From NCBI RefSeq assembly GCF_000730165.1, contig NZ_CP022112.1, positions 537,501-601,500 on the forward strand: a stretch of DNA of 64,000 nt, written 5' to 3'. Below, one piece after another: positions 25,793 to 36,600 of the stretch. A program made the translations under genes and the position numbers. Source of the stretch: Nitrospirillum viridazoti CBAmc. Lineage in GTDB: Bacteria > Pseudomonadota > Alphaproteobacteria > Azospirillales > Azospirillaceae. How positions within the stretch are numbered: the first letter of the stretch is position 1; every line of letters begins with the position of its first letter. The notes beneath the pieces were generated by a model. The model was not told the origin of the DNA, made no database searches, and saw nothing but the letters and a program-made list of their open reading frames with translations.

Positions 25793-25808
25793 GGGTTTCG
25801 CCTCGACA

Positions 25809-25833
25809 GCCGCCGGGCCGGCCACCCGGCGGC
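25809..25833. terminator. Bidirectional stem-loop between convergent genes
   Basis: GCCGCCGGG (25809-25817) and CCCGGCGGC (25825-25833) form a perfect 9-bp GC stem with a 7-nt loop. It sits 17 bases after the amidohydrolase stop and 10 bases beyond the tpsB stop on the other strand. There is no clear T-tract, but the position and stem strength suit a shared terminator. Confidence 0.65.
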
Positions 25834-25842
25834 CTTGCCGCG

Positions 25843-27612
25843 TCAATAGCTCAGCGTCACCGAGACGTGGCCGAGTTCCCCCTTTTCCGTGGCGCCCGGC
25901 AGCTTGCGCAACTGCCAGCCGTAGGCGAACTTCACCGTGAGATAGGTGCCGTAGGTGTAGCCCAGGCCCACACCGGTGCTGGCCAGGTTGACGTTGTCAC
26001 TTTCCCCGGCCGGGATGTTGCGGTTCCACAGGCTGCCGTAATCGAAAAAGGCCAGCAGCTGCAGGGCGTCATCGGGGCCGCGCTGCACCAGCTTGAAGGC
26101 GCGGCTGCGCAGCTCCGTGCTGATCAGCACGCCCTGGTCACCGTTCACCGCGCGCTCGTCGTAGCCACGCAGGATGTCGGCGCCACCAGCGCCCATCTGC
26201 TCGGTGTCCAGCAGGGCGCGGTTGCTCAGCTGCCCCACCACGCGGGTGGCCCACACCGCGTCCTCCGGTAGCTTGACCAGTCGGTTCAGCTCGCTGCGGA
26301 CATAAAGATAATCGGCCTTGGCGCCCAGACGGCCGGACTGGTTGTCACCCGGCTGGAAAGCGGCGTTGGTGTTGTCCCCGGTCAGGCCGCCGGGGCTCCA
26401 CACCAGGGTGTTGCTCCACCCCGTGCTGCCCCAGGCATCACCCAGGGTGGCGTTGTAGTTGGCGGAGAACTGGTTGATCTCCGTCGCCGTGCGCGAAATC
26501 TGGACGCCGCCGAAGGCCAGGTTGTTGTTGGTGGTCTTGAAATCGTAGCCGAATTCCAGCTGGTGGGAGAAATCCGGCGTCCGCGCCAACGGGATTTGAT
26601 AGCGCAGGCTGGCCTGGCCGCTCTTGCCCACCAGGCCGAAATCGTTGCCCACATTGGGCACGCTTTCCTCATAGCTGCCGAAGATCATCAGCCGGTCCTG
26701 CCAGGGCAGGGGCGCCAGCCAACTGAGGGAATGGCCGACAAAGGACGCGTTCCGCCCGCCCGGCCGGTCATGCCAGAAATCGTTGCTGGTGGTCAGCTGA
26801 TAGGACAGCTGCTCATCCTGCCAGAAGGCGTTGCCCCAGTTGAAACCCAGGTTCCAGCGATCACGGCCCGTGCTGGGCGCGCCGCTGTTGTCATAGCCGG
26901 CGTATACCCGCAAAGGGAAGCGGTCGCGGGTGGACAGCACCAGGTCGGTGGTGCCCGGCGTGGCACCTGGGCGGTAGACCAGATCCACTTGGCGGAAAGG
27001 ATTCTCGTTCAGGCCGTTGACCTCGCGCAGCAGCCGCTCCCCCTCCACCCGGTCGCCGGGGCGGACGCTGATGTGACGGGTCAGCAGGGCGCCGTCGAAC
27101 CACTCGTTGCCCTCGGCCGCCACCTGGCCCACCGTGAATTCGCGCACCACCACCTGCACGGTGCCGTTGTCGATGTCCTGTTCCGGCACCAGCACGTCGA
27201 CCAGCGGGTGGTCGTTGTCGCGGTAGAAGGCGACGATGCGGCGGGCCAGCTCATTCAGGTCCGCCAGCCGCAGGGGCTTGCCGATATAGGCCTCGGCGAT
27301 AGGGCGGAAGCCGGGGCGGTCCAGGATGTCGATGCCGCCGGTGTCCACGCCGGTGATGGTGCTGCCGTGCGGCTTCACCGCGGCCGGCGAGGGCACGAAG
27401 GCCAGGCCCTTCAGCTGAGGCAGGATCACCCGGTCTGACTCGGGCGCGGGGGCGGCCGGCATGGGCGGCTGTGGCGCCTGGTCCACCGGCGCCTTGGCGG
27501 GCGGCTCCTTGGGCGCGATGCGCTCATAGCTTTGCGCCTGCGCCCGCAGGGACGTCAGCGACAGGCCGGCCAAAAGCAGGGCGGTGAGAGCGCGAGCCGG
27601 GGGGACGGGCAT
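25843..27612 (-). CDS. Two-partner secretion transporter TpsB (ShlB/FhaC family)
   Basis: I place the start at 27612 because AGGA lies six bases upstream and the product (589 residues) begins with a signal peptide ending at RAQAQ. Starts at 27627, 27681 and 27699 are also in frame. A Pro-rich linker is followed by a POTRA region (VTGVDTGGIDILDRPG, and DVLVPEQDIDNGTVQVVVREF) and a 16-strand Omp85-type barrel rich in alternating aromatic strands, ending VSVTLSY. The motif NLASTGVGLGYTYG and GGADILRGYDERAVNGDQG fit the ShlB barrel with the L6 (V)RGY motif. It exports the giant TpsA encoded immediately upstream in the same operon. Confidence 0.94.
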   Translation of the reverse strand: MPVPPARALTALLLAGLSLTSLRAQAQSYERIAPKEPPAKAPVDQAPQPPMPAAPAPESDRVILPQLKGLAFVPSPAAVKPHGSTITGVDTGGIDILDRPGFRPIAEAYIGKPLRLADLNELARRIVAFYRDNDHPLVDVLVPEQDIDNGTVQVVVREFTVGQVAAEGNEWFDGALLTRHISVRPGDRVEGERLLREVNGLNENPFRQVDLVYRPGATPGTTDLVLSTRDRFPLRVYAGYDNSGAPSTGRDRWNLGFNWGNAFWQDEQLSYQLTTSNDFWHDRPGGRNASFVGHSLSWLAPLPWQDRLMIFGSYEESVPNVGNDFGLVGKSGQASLRYQIPLARTPDFSHQLEFGYDFKTTNNNLAFGGVQISRTATEINQFSANYNATLGDAWGSTGWSNTLVWSPGGLTGDNTNAAFQPGDNQSGRLGAKADYLYVRSELNRLVKLPEDAVWATRVVGQLSNRALLDTEQMGAGGADILRGYDERAVNGDQGVLISTELRSRAFKLVQRGPDDALQLLAFFDYGSLWNRNIPAGESDNVNLASTGVGLGYTYGTYLTVKFAYGWQLRKLPGATEKGELGHVSVTLSY

Positions 27613-27689
27613 GGAATTCCTGGGCATGGAGGCGGTCGTGGGAGCAAGGATGGCGGGCGCGGGGGCGGAGGGGACGGTCATGGCGCGCT

Positions 27690-30600
27690 TCAGCGCCACC
27701 GCTTGGCGATGTCGAATTCCGTCTCATCCGTCCCATCCTGGTGGGCGGCGGAGAAGGTCGAGGTGTTGGTGATGGTGCCGCTGGCCGTGGCGGGTGGCGC
27801 CAGGTAGATGACGCGATAGTTGCCCTGCGAGTAGTCCGCCCCGACCAGCGGCTGGGTGGGGGTGAAGGGCACCTTGCCGGATGGCTGGTCCACGAAGTGG
27901 GTGGAGGACGGCACCTCGGGCAGCACCACGGGCGGCGACGTGTCCGCTTGCACCGTGAGGGTGCCGGCGACGTAGCTGATGAGGTAATTGCCGGACGTGA
28001 GGCCGCCCGGCGTGATCGTGTAGGTGCCGGCCGCTGTCCCGCCACCGTTGTAGACCAGGCTGCCGCCCAGGACGGCGGCCGTTTCGCCATTCACGAAGCC
28101 GTTGTACCTGGCGCTATAGGCCGGCGTGCCGCCGAAGGCGATGGTGACGTCGTTGGCGGTGACGGTTAGCGGTGCGCGGTTCACCGTCAGCGTGCCGGCG
28201 ACATAGCTGATGTCGTAGTTGGCAGCGGTAAGGCCGCCGGGGGTGAGGGTGTAGCTGCCGGCGTTGGTGCCGGCGCCGCTGACCGTCAGGGTGCCGCCCA
28301 GGACCGACGCCGTCTCGCCATTGACGAAGCCGCTGTAGCTGGCGCCCAGGGTGGGCGTCTGGCCATAGGTGACGGTGGCGTTGGTGGCGGTGACGGTCAG
28401 AGCCGCCTTATTCACGGTCAGGGTGCCCGCGACATAGCTGATGTCATAGTTGGCAGCGGTAAGGCCGCCGGGGGTGAGGGTGTAGCTGCCGGCGTTGGTG
28501 CCGGCGCCGCTGACCGTCAGGGTGCCGCCCAGGACCGACGCCGTCTCGCCATTGACGAAGCCGCTGTAGCTGGCGCCCAGGGTGGGCGTCTGGCCATAGG
28601 TGACGGTGGCGTTGGTGGCGGTGACGGTCAGAGCCGCCTTATTCACCGTCAGCGTGCCGGCGACATAGCTGATGTCGTAGTTGGCAGCGGTAAGGCCGCC
28701 GGGGGTGAGGGTGTAGCTGCCGGCGTTGGTGCCGGCGCCGCTGACCGTCAGGGTGCCGCCCAAGACCGATGCCGTCTCACCGTTGACGAAGCCGCTGTAG
28801 CTGGCGCCCAGGGTGGGCGTCTGGCCATAGGTGACGGTGGTGGTGTTGGCGGTGACGGTCAGAGCGGCCTTATTCACGGTCAGGGTGCCCGCGACATAGC
28901 TGATGTCATAGTTGGCGGCGGTAAGGCCGCCGGGGGTGAGGGTGTAGCTGCCGGCGCTGGTGCCGGCACCGCTGACCGTCAGGGTGCCGCCCAGGACCGA
29001 TGCCGTCTCGCCATTGACGAAGCCGCTGTAGCTGGCGCCCAGGGTCGGCGTCTGGCCATAGGTGACGGTGGTGTTGTTGGCGGTGACGGTTAGCGGTGCG
29101 CGGTTCACCGTCAGCGTGCCGGCGACATAGCTGATGTCGTAGTTGGCGGCGGTAAGGCCGCCCGGGGTGAGGGTGTAGCTGCCGGCGTTGGTGCCTGCGC
29201 CGCTGACCGTCAGGGTGCCGCCCAGGACCGATGCCGTCTCGCCATTGACGAAGCCGCTGTAGCTGGCGCCCAGGGGCGGCGTCTGGCCATAGGTGACGGT
29301 GGCGTTGTTGGCGGTGACGGTCAGGGCGGCCTTGTTCACCGTCAGGGTGCCTGCGACATAGCTGATGTCGTAGTTGGCGCTGGTGAGGCCGCCGGGGGTG
29401 AGGGTGTAGCTACCGGCGTTGGTGCCTGCGCCGCTGACCGTCAAGGTGCCGCCCAGGACCGACGCCGTCTCGCCGTTGACGAAGCCGCTGTAGCTCGCCC
29501 CCAGGGTGGGCGTCTGGCCATAGGTGACGGTGGCGTTGTTGGCGGTGACGGTCAGGGCGGCCTTGTTCACCGTCAGGGTGCCCGCGACATAGCTGATGTC
29601 GTAGTTGGCGCTGGTGAGCCCGCCGGGGGTGAGGGTGTAGCTGCCGGCGTTGGTGCCTGCGCCGCTGACCGTCAGGGTGCCGCCCAAGACCGACGCCGTC
29701 TCGCCGTTGACGAAGCCGCTGTAGCTCGCGCCCAGGGTGGGCGTCTGGCCATAGGTGACGGTGGCGTTGTTGGCGGTGACGGTCAGGGCGGCCTTGTTCA
29801 CCGTCAGGGTGCCCGCGACATAGCTGATGGCCGAGCCGTCCGTCGTGGTGGCCCCGCTGGCCGTGATGGTGTAGCCGCCGACGTTGGCGCTGCTGCCGGC
29901 CCCGGTGGAGGTGAGCGTGGGGGTGGTTCCGAGGCTGCTGCCGCCCAGATAGGCGTGCGTCACGCCGGTCGCGCCGCCGGACAGCGTGTAGGCCAGCGCG
30001 CCGCTGACATCCTGGCCGTAGGTCTTGGTCACGTCGCTGGCCGTGATCACCAAGGTGGGCTGTTCCGCGAAGACATAGCGGTTGCCGCCGACCGCCACCG
30101 TGCCGGACGCCAGGGTGCGGTTCCACAACGCGGTGTTGCCGCTGTCCAGGTTACCGAAGGTGTCGCCGGCGGAGGTGGCGGAATAGACCAGCCAGCGGCC
30201 GCTGGCGGCGGTGATGCCGCTGGAGCCGGCGGTGTTGATGAAGGCACCGGTAGTCGACAAGGTGACGGCATCGCCGGTGGCTTGGCTGGTGACCGCGTTG
30301 GCCAAGGTCAGCGTTCCGCTGGTGGTGATGGTAACGCCACCGGTGGCGCTGATGCCGCTGATACCGCCGGCGGTGCCGATGGTCAGGGCGCCAGCGTTGG
30401 TGAAGGCCATGGCGCCCCCGGCGGTGGCCGCCAGGGTGCCGACGCTGTTGGCCTGGGTCAGGGTGATGGCGCCGCCGGCGTTCAGGCCCAGGCTGCCCAC
30501 GGTGATGGTGGCGCTGCTGGCCTGGGTGATGGTGCCACCGGCCTCCAGCACCAGGGTATTAGCATGGGCCGGGGCGATGGCGGCGCTGATGACGATGTCG

Positions 30601-33600
30601 CCGGACACGGGCGGATCCACCACCAGGATGCCGGCGGTGACGCGGTCCAGCTCTGCAGCCGACAGCTCCAGCGTGCCGGTGGTGGCATCGCTGGCGCTGC
30701 CCAGGTCGACGGTCCAGCCGCTGGTGACCGGGGCCAGGGTGACGGTGCCGCCGCCCGTGGCGCTCACGGCGCTGGACAGGTTCATGCGGTCGGCGGTCAG
30801 GGTGACGCCGGTACCGGAGATGGCCTGGGACACGGTCAGCAGGCCGCCGGCCCCGGCCGTCAGCTGCGCCGTGGTGATGGCGGTGACCCCGCTCAGGCCG
30901 TCGACCGTGCCCACGGTCAAGGCGCCTGAGTCCTTGAAGCTGACGCTGCCGGCGCTGGTGGTGGCCGCCAAGGTGCCGACGCTGTTGGCGGCGGTGGCAA
31001 AGCCGATGTCGCCGGCGGCGCGCACGGCCAAGTTGGTGGCGGTGATGGTGGCGCCGCTGGACTGGGTGATGGCGCCGCCCGTGGCCAGGGACAGGGTGGT
31101 GACGTTGGTGGGCGCGATGGCGCCCGCGATGGTGTAGCCGGCGGTTTCGCTGATGTCCGTGCGGCCGATGACCAGGGTGCCGGCGGTGACGCCGTTGATA
31201 CCGGCAGCGCTCAGCACGTCGGCGCCCGTGACGCTGCCGCCCACGGCCAGGGCGCGGTCGGCGGATTGCTGGCGCAGGGTCACCGTGCCCGTGGTGTTGA
31301 TGGTGGGGGCCGCGCCGCTGGACAGGGCGAAGTCGTCGCTGGTCAGCGTGATGGCGCCGGTCTGCGTGCCGCTGCCGAGGCTGGCGGCCGTGCTGCCGCC
31401 GTCGCCCAGCACCAGGCCGGCACCGGTGGTGCCGCTGCCCGTCAGGGCGATGGCGCCGCTGGTGGTGCTGACCGTTTCGCCGTAGAGCCTCAGGCCAATG
31501 CCGCCCGTACCCGTGCCGGTCAGGGTGATGGCGCCGGTAGTGGCGGTCACGCCGCCGCCGTTGACCAGCAGGCCGGTGTTGCCGCCTGGGCCAGCCGCTG
31601 CCGTGCCGGTCAGGGTGATGGCGCCGGTCGCCGCCTGCACTGTGCTGGACACCAGTTGCAGGCCCAGGTGTGCGCCCGCGGCCGTGCTGGTGGTGGCCGA
31701 TCCAGTCAAGGTCAGCGTGCCGGCGCCGCTGGTGGTGAGGCTGCTGCTGTTCAGCGCGATGCCGGAGGAGGTGCCGCTGACGCTGGCCTGCCCGTCACCC
31801 TTGAGGATGGCGCTGCCCCCCTCCAGGCTGATGGCGCTGTTGGTGATGCTGATGGCGGCGTCGTCGGTGGCGCTGGTCCCCGTGCTGTGGGCGTTGCCGG
31901 CCGTCGTGGGGTCGCTCACGACGGCGCCCCCCACCAGGGCCAGGGTGCCGCCCTTGGTCAGGATATTGACGCGGCTGAGGATGATGCCGCCGGTGCCGCT
32001 GCTGTCGCTGTCGGCGTACAGGGAAAGGTCCAGCCCGGCACCGACGATGCCGTTGACGGTAATGGCGCTGGAGGTGCCCTGCAGGGTGATGGTATTGCCG
32101 GCCACCAGCGTCAGGGTGCTGGTGCCGCTGCCGGTACCGACCGCAAGGCTGGTGTCGGTGACGGTCAGGTCGCCGCCGGCCGTCAGGGTCAGGGTGCCGC
32201 CCGCCGCCAGGGTGGCGCTGTTGGTGGGGGTCGCCACCGTCAGGTTGCCGCCGGCGGTCAGGCTGTCGCTGCCCGTGCCGCTCAGCGTCAGGCCGTTGTA
32301 GCTGCTGCCGCCCGCGGTCACGCTGTCCACGGTGACGGCACCGGAGGTGACGACGCTGAACGTGGCGCCGTTGGCGGTGAAATGCGTGACGGCGTTGCCC
32401 GTGTTGGTCAGGGTGTAGCTGCCGCCCTCCAGCGCCAGGCCGCCGGCGTTGATCGCCTGGGTTTGGGTGACGCTGGTGCTGGTGCCGGTGAAACCCAGGC
32501 CGCCGGTCAGGGTGATGCCGTCGGTGGTGCCCACGCTTCCCACCGCCAGGGCGGTGTTGGAGCCGATCAGGATGGTGCCGGTGTTGGCGGCCAGCGTGCC
32601 GATGCTGTTGATGCTGTTGCCGCCGGACAGGCTGCCCAGCTGCCAGGAGCCGCCGCTGCCCAGCAGCAGCAGGCTGGGGGTGGTGATGGCGGCCGACTGC
32701 GTGCTGGTGCCGGTGCTGTTCAGCGTAAGCGTGCCGGTGCCGCTGACCGTCAGGGCATCGTCGACGGTGATGGCGTGGCTGCCGGCCTCGATGTCCAGGC
32801 TGGCGTTGGCGGACAGCGTGATGGTGCCGCCCGACACGGTGTAGAGCAGGCTGGAATCGATCCCACTGGGCCGGGCGCCGGCCAGCGCGCTGGTGCTGAC
32901 CGCCGGGCCGTCGCTGGTCATCTGCACCGTGTTGCCCAGCACGGTCAGGCCCGTGGTGGTGCCGCCGCTGGTGGTCAGGTGCACAGCATTGCCCAGCGTC
33001 GTGTTGCCCAAGGCCGGGTTCAGGTAGGCCACCAAGTTGCCGCCGGTGATGGGGCTGCCGTCGGCCAGGATGTAGTAATAGCCGTTGGCGCCGGCGAAGC
33101 CGCTGCCCAGACTGGTGCCGTTGGTCAGCGCGCTGACGCGGTTGGCGATGGCGAAGCTGCTGCCGGCGGCGTCGCTGTAGGCGGTGCCGGTGACGATCTG
33201 GACGCTGCCTGAATGTTCCCAGGTGAAGTAGGGCAGGGTCACGCCGTCGCTCATGCCCCAGACGGGCGTGGTGTAGTCCCACCCGGCACCGGTGAAGGTG
33301 CTGCGCGTCTGCATCTGGGCAGTCGTCTTCCCCGTGACGCCGGAGGTGGTGCCGCCACCCACGCCGACCGACAGGCCGGAGGTTTCGGTATCATAGAAGC
33401 TGTTGCTAGCGGTGCCGGCGTTGCTGCCGATCAGGCCCCCCAGCGTGGTGGTGCCGGTCAGGGCCAGGGCGCCGATGCTGTAGGTCCGGGCCACCGTGCC
33501 GCTGTTGGTGCCAACCAGGCCACCGGCGGCGGACCCGCTCTTCACCGCGCCCAGCAGCGCCACCTGCGCATAATCATCGGTGATGGTGCCGATCAGGCTA

Positions 33601-36600
33601 TTGACCAGGTCGACGCTGTTGTTGCCCACTAGGCCGCCCACGGACTGGGCGCTGCCGGCGGCGGTCATGCGGATGCCGCCCAGGGCGTAGCTGTCCTGGA
33701 TGGTGCCGTTGCTGTTGCCGACCAGCCCGCCGACATCGGTGCCGCTGGCGGTGATCAGGGTGTCCGCCTTGGCATCCTGCAGCAGGCCGCCGGTGGTGAT
33801 GGCACCGATCAGGCCGCCCACGGTGCTGCCGCCCGAGATGCTGCCCGTCACGGTGATGTGGCTGATGGTGCCGCCGCCGTCGTTGCCCACAAGGGCGCCG
33901 ACGCTGCTGCCGCCAGTGATGGAAACGTTGCTGAGCGCCAGATCATGCAGATAGCCAACGCCGGCGGTGGTCGCGAACAGGCCGACGTCGCTGTTACCGG
34001 GCAGATTGACGGTCAGGCCGCTGATGGTATGGCCGCCGCCGTTGAACGTGCCGGTGAAGCTGTCGATGGGGGAGAAGCCGCCGCTGCCCCACACCCCGCC
34101 GGTGGCGGATAGGGCGCTGCCCAGGTCAATGTCGTTGGCCAGGGTATAGCCGATCGTGGGGGCGGTGTTGATCAGCTGCAACTGATGCGCCGTGCGCACG
34201 GTGCCCGACGCTTCGGACCTCAGTATCGGCCGCGTGCCCCCGTCCACCATGTACCAAGTGCCGGACATATCCCAGCCGGCGTTGGAGAAGGTGGTGCTGC
34301 TGAATGCCTGGGAGCTGGTGATGCCGGTGAAGCCGGTCACCGTCAGGCCGCTGCCGCCGGAGGCGGCGCCGTAGCTCCGCCCCGTGGTCGTGACGTCCCA
34401 GAATGAATTGCTGGCGGTGAATGTCACACTGGACAGGCCCACGAGGCCGCTGGTGTAGATGCTGCCAATGGTGCTGCTGACCCGGCCGCTAGCGTAGCTG
34501 TTGTTGATGCTGGCGCCCGCCACCTGGATGATGCCGACGAGCCCGCCTTCTTCCTGAAAGCCGGTGACGTTGCCGGTGGCGTAGGTGTTGGTCAGGCTGG
34601 CGCCATACAGGTTTCCCACCAGCCCGCCGACCACGCTGCCCCCGCCGGTGACGGTGCCGCTGGCGCTGGAGGTGGTGATGTTGCCAGAGGCGAGGCCGAC
34701 CAGGCCGCCGACGTCGGTCCAGCCGCTGACGGCGCCGGATGCCCAGGACCGGTTGATGGTGCCGGTGCTCTGCCCCACCAGGCCGCCCACGTACAGACCG
34801 TGGCTGCTGGTGCCCGAACTGCTGACCGCGGCGGTGGACCAGCTGTCCGCGATGGTGCCATTGGTGAAACCCACCACGCCGCCGACACTGTCGGCGGTGG
34901 CGCTGACCGTGCCCGACATGCCGGCGAAGCTGATGGCGCCGGTGTCGCTGCCCACGACGCCGCCCACCTGGCTGGCCCCGCTGACCGTGCCGGAAACGGT
35001 GATGTTGCTGATGGTGGTGCCGCTGGCCGTGCCCACCAGGGCGCCCACGTTGTTGCCGCCGGAGACGGAGACGTTGGTGAGCGCCAGGTTGGCCAGTTTG
35101 GCCGAGGCGGTGGTGGAGGCGAACAGGCCCGTATTGGTGGCGCTGCCGGTAATGGTCAGGCCGCTGATGGTATGGCCCTGACCCGCCACTTCGCCGGAGA
35201 AGGTGGCGATGGGCACGAACCCGCCACTCCATATGTCGGCGGTGTTCGCGAGGGGGGTGGCCAGGCCGATGTCATTGACGATGGTGTAGCGGGCGCTGGG
35301 GTTCAGGGCCACCAGTTGCAGTTCATGGGCGTTGCGGATGGTGGTGCTGGCTTCCGCGCGCAGGACCGGGCGGGACAGGCCGGCGGGCAGGTACCAGGTG
35401 TTGCTGAAATCCCAGCCGCTGAAGTTGGATTGAACCGCCATCTCGGCGGTGGTGCGGCCGGTGATGCCGGTCGCGCTGCCGCTTCCGACGCCGCTGGACA
35501 GGCCGGTGGTCTGCTGATCCCAATAGGAATTGTTAACGGTGGCGCTGACGTTGAAGCCGATCAGGCCGCCAATCTTCGTGCCCGGCGCGCTGATGGCGCC
35601 GCTGGCGTAGCTGTTGCTGATGGTGCCGGTGGCGCTCTGGCCCACCAAGCCGCCTATTTCATCCACGTTTCTGCCAGAGGTTTCCGTGACGCTGGCGGTG
35701 GAATAGCTGTTGGAGATGTTGGTGGATATCCCCGCCAGGCCACCCGCCAGGGCTTGGCCACCGACCCCGCCGCCACCGGTGACGGTGATGGTGCCGCCGG
35801 CGTAGGACGTGTTGATGGCCGTGGCGCTCAGGTCGGCGGTAACGCCCAGAACGCCGCCGGCATAAGCCTGCCCGCCATTGACGAAGCTGAGATTGACGTT
35901 CGCCATGGAGGTGGAACCGGTGATGGTTCCGCTATTGTACTGTATCCCCACGATGCCGCCGACGCCGTAGCCGCCACCACCCTGGAAATTCAACGTGCCG
36001 GTGACATAGGCGTTTACGATATGACCGCCGCCGTTGGCGCCGACCAGGGCGCCAACATGGCTGTCGGCGTTGGTGACGGTGATGGCGACGTTGGTCAGGC
36101 TGATGTTGTTGAGGGTGCCGGTGTTGCCGCCAAACAAGCCGATGTAGGTGTTGCTGCCGCCACCGTAGTTGATGGTCAGCCCATCGATGGCGTGACCCTG
36201 CCCGTCATAGGTGCCGCTGAAGGGTGTGGAAGGGGTGCCCAGGGGGATGAAGCCGGCGGGGACGCTGCCGGCGGTGGACTTCCAGATGCCGCCGGCGGTC
36301 GGCGCCGGCATGCGGATGTCGTTGCTCTGGGTGTAGCTGGCCGTCAGGTCGTGGGCGACCAGCTGCAACTGGTGGGCATTGCTGATGGTCAGTGAATATT
36401 CCCAGAGGCCCAGGGGCCGGGTGCCGCCGTCGCTCAACCACCAATCGGTGGTGAAGTTGAAAGCGCCGTAGGCGCTGGCCTTGTAGGCGTAGGTACTGGC
36501 CGCCGACTGCGCCGGGTCGCTGGTCACGGCCGCGGCGCTGCTCGTACTGCCCCCCACGACGGCGCCCACCGCCGCCGCGCGGCCGGTGCTGTAGGTGTCC

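Noticed and set aside
28191..29807. Regular repeats considered as a CRISPR array
   Set aside because: Units are 231 bp, contiguous without spacers, in frame and encode protein repeats.
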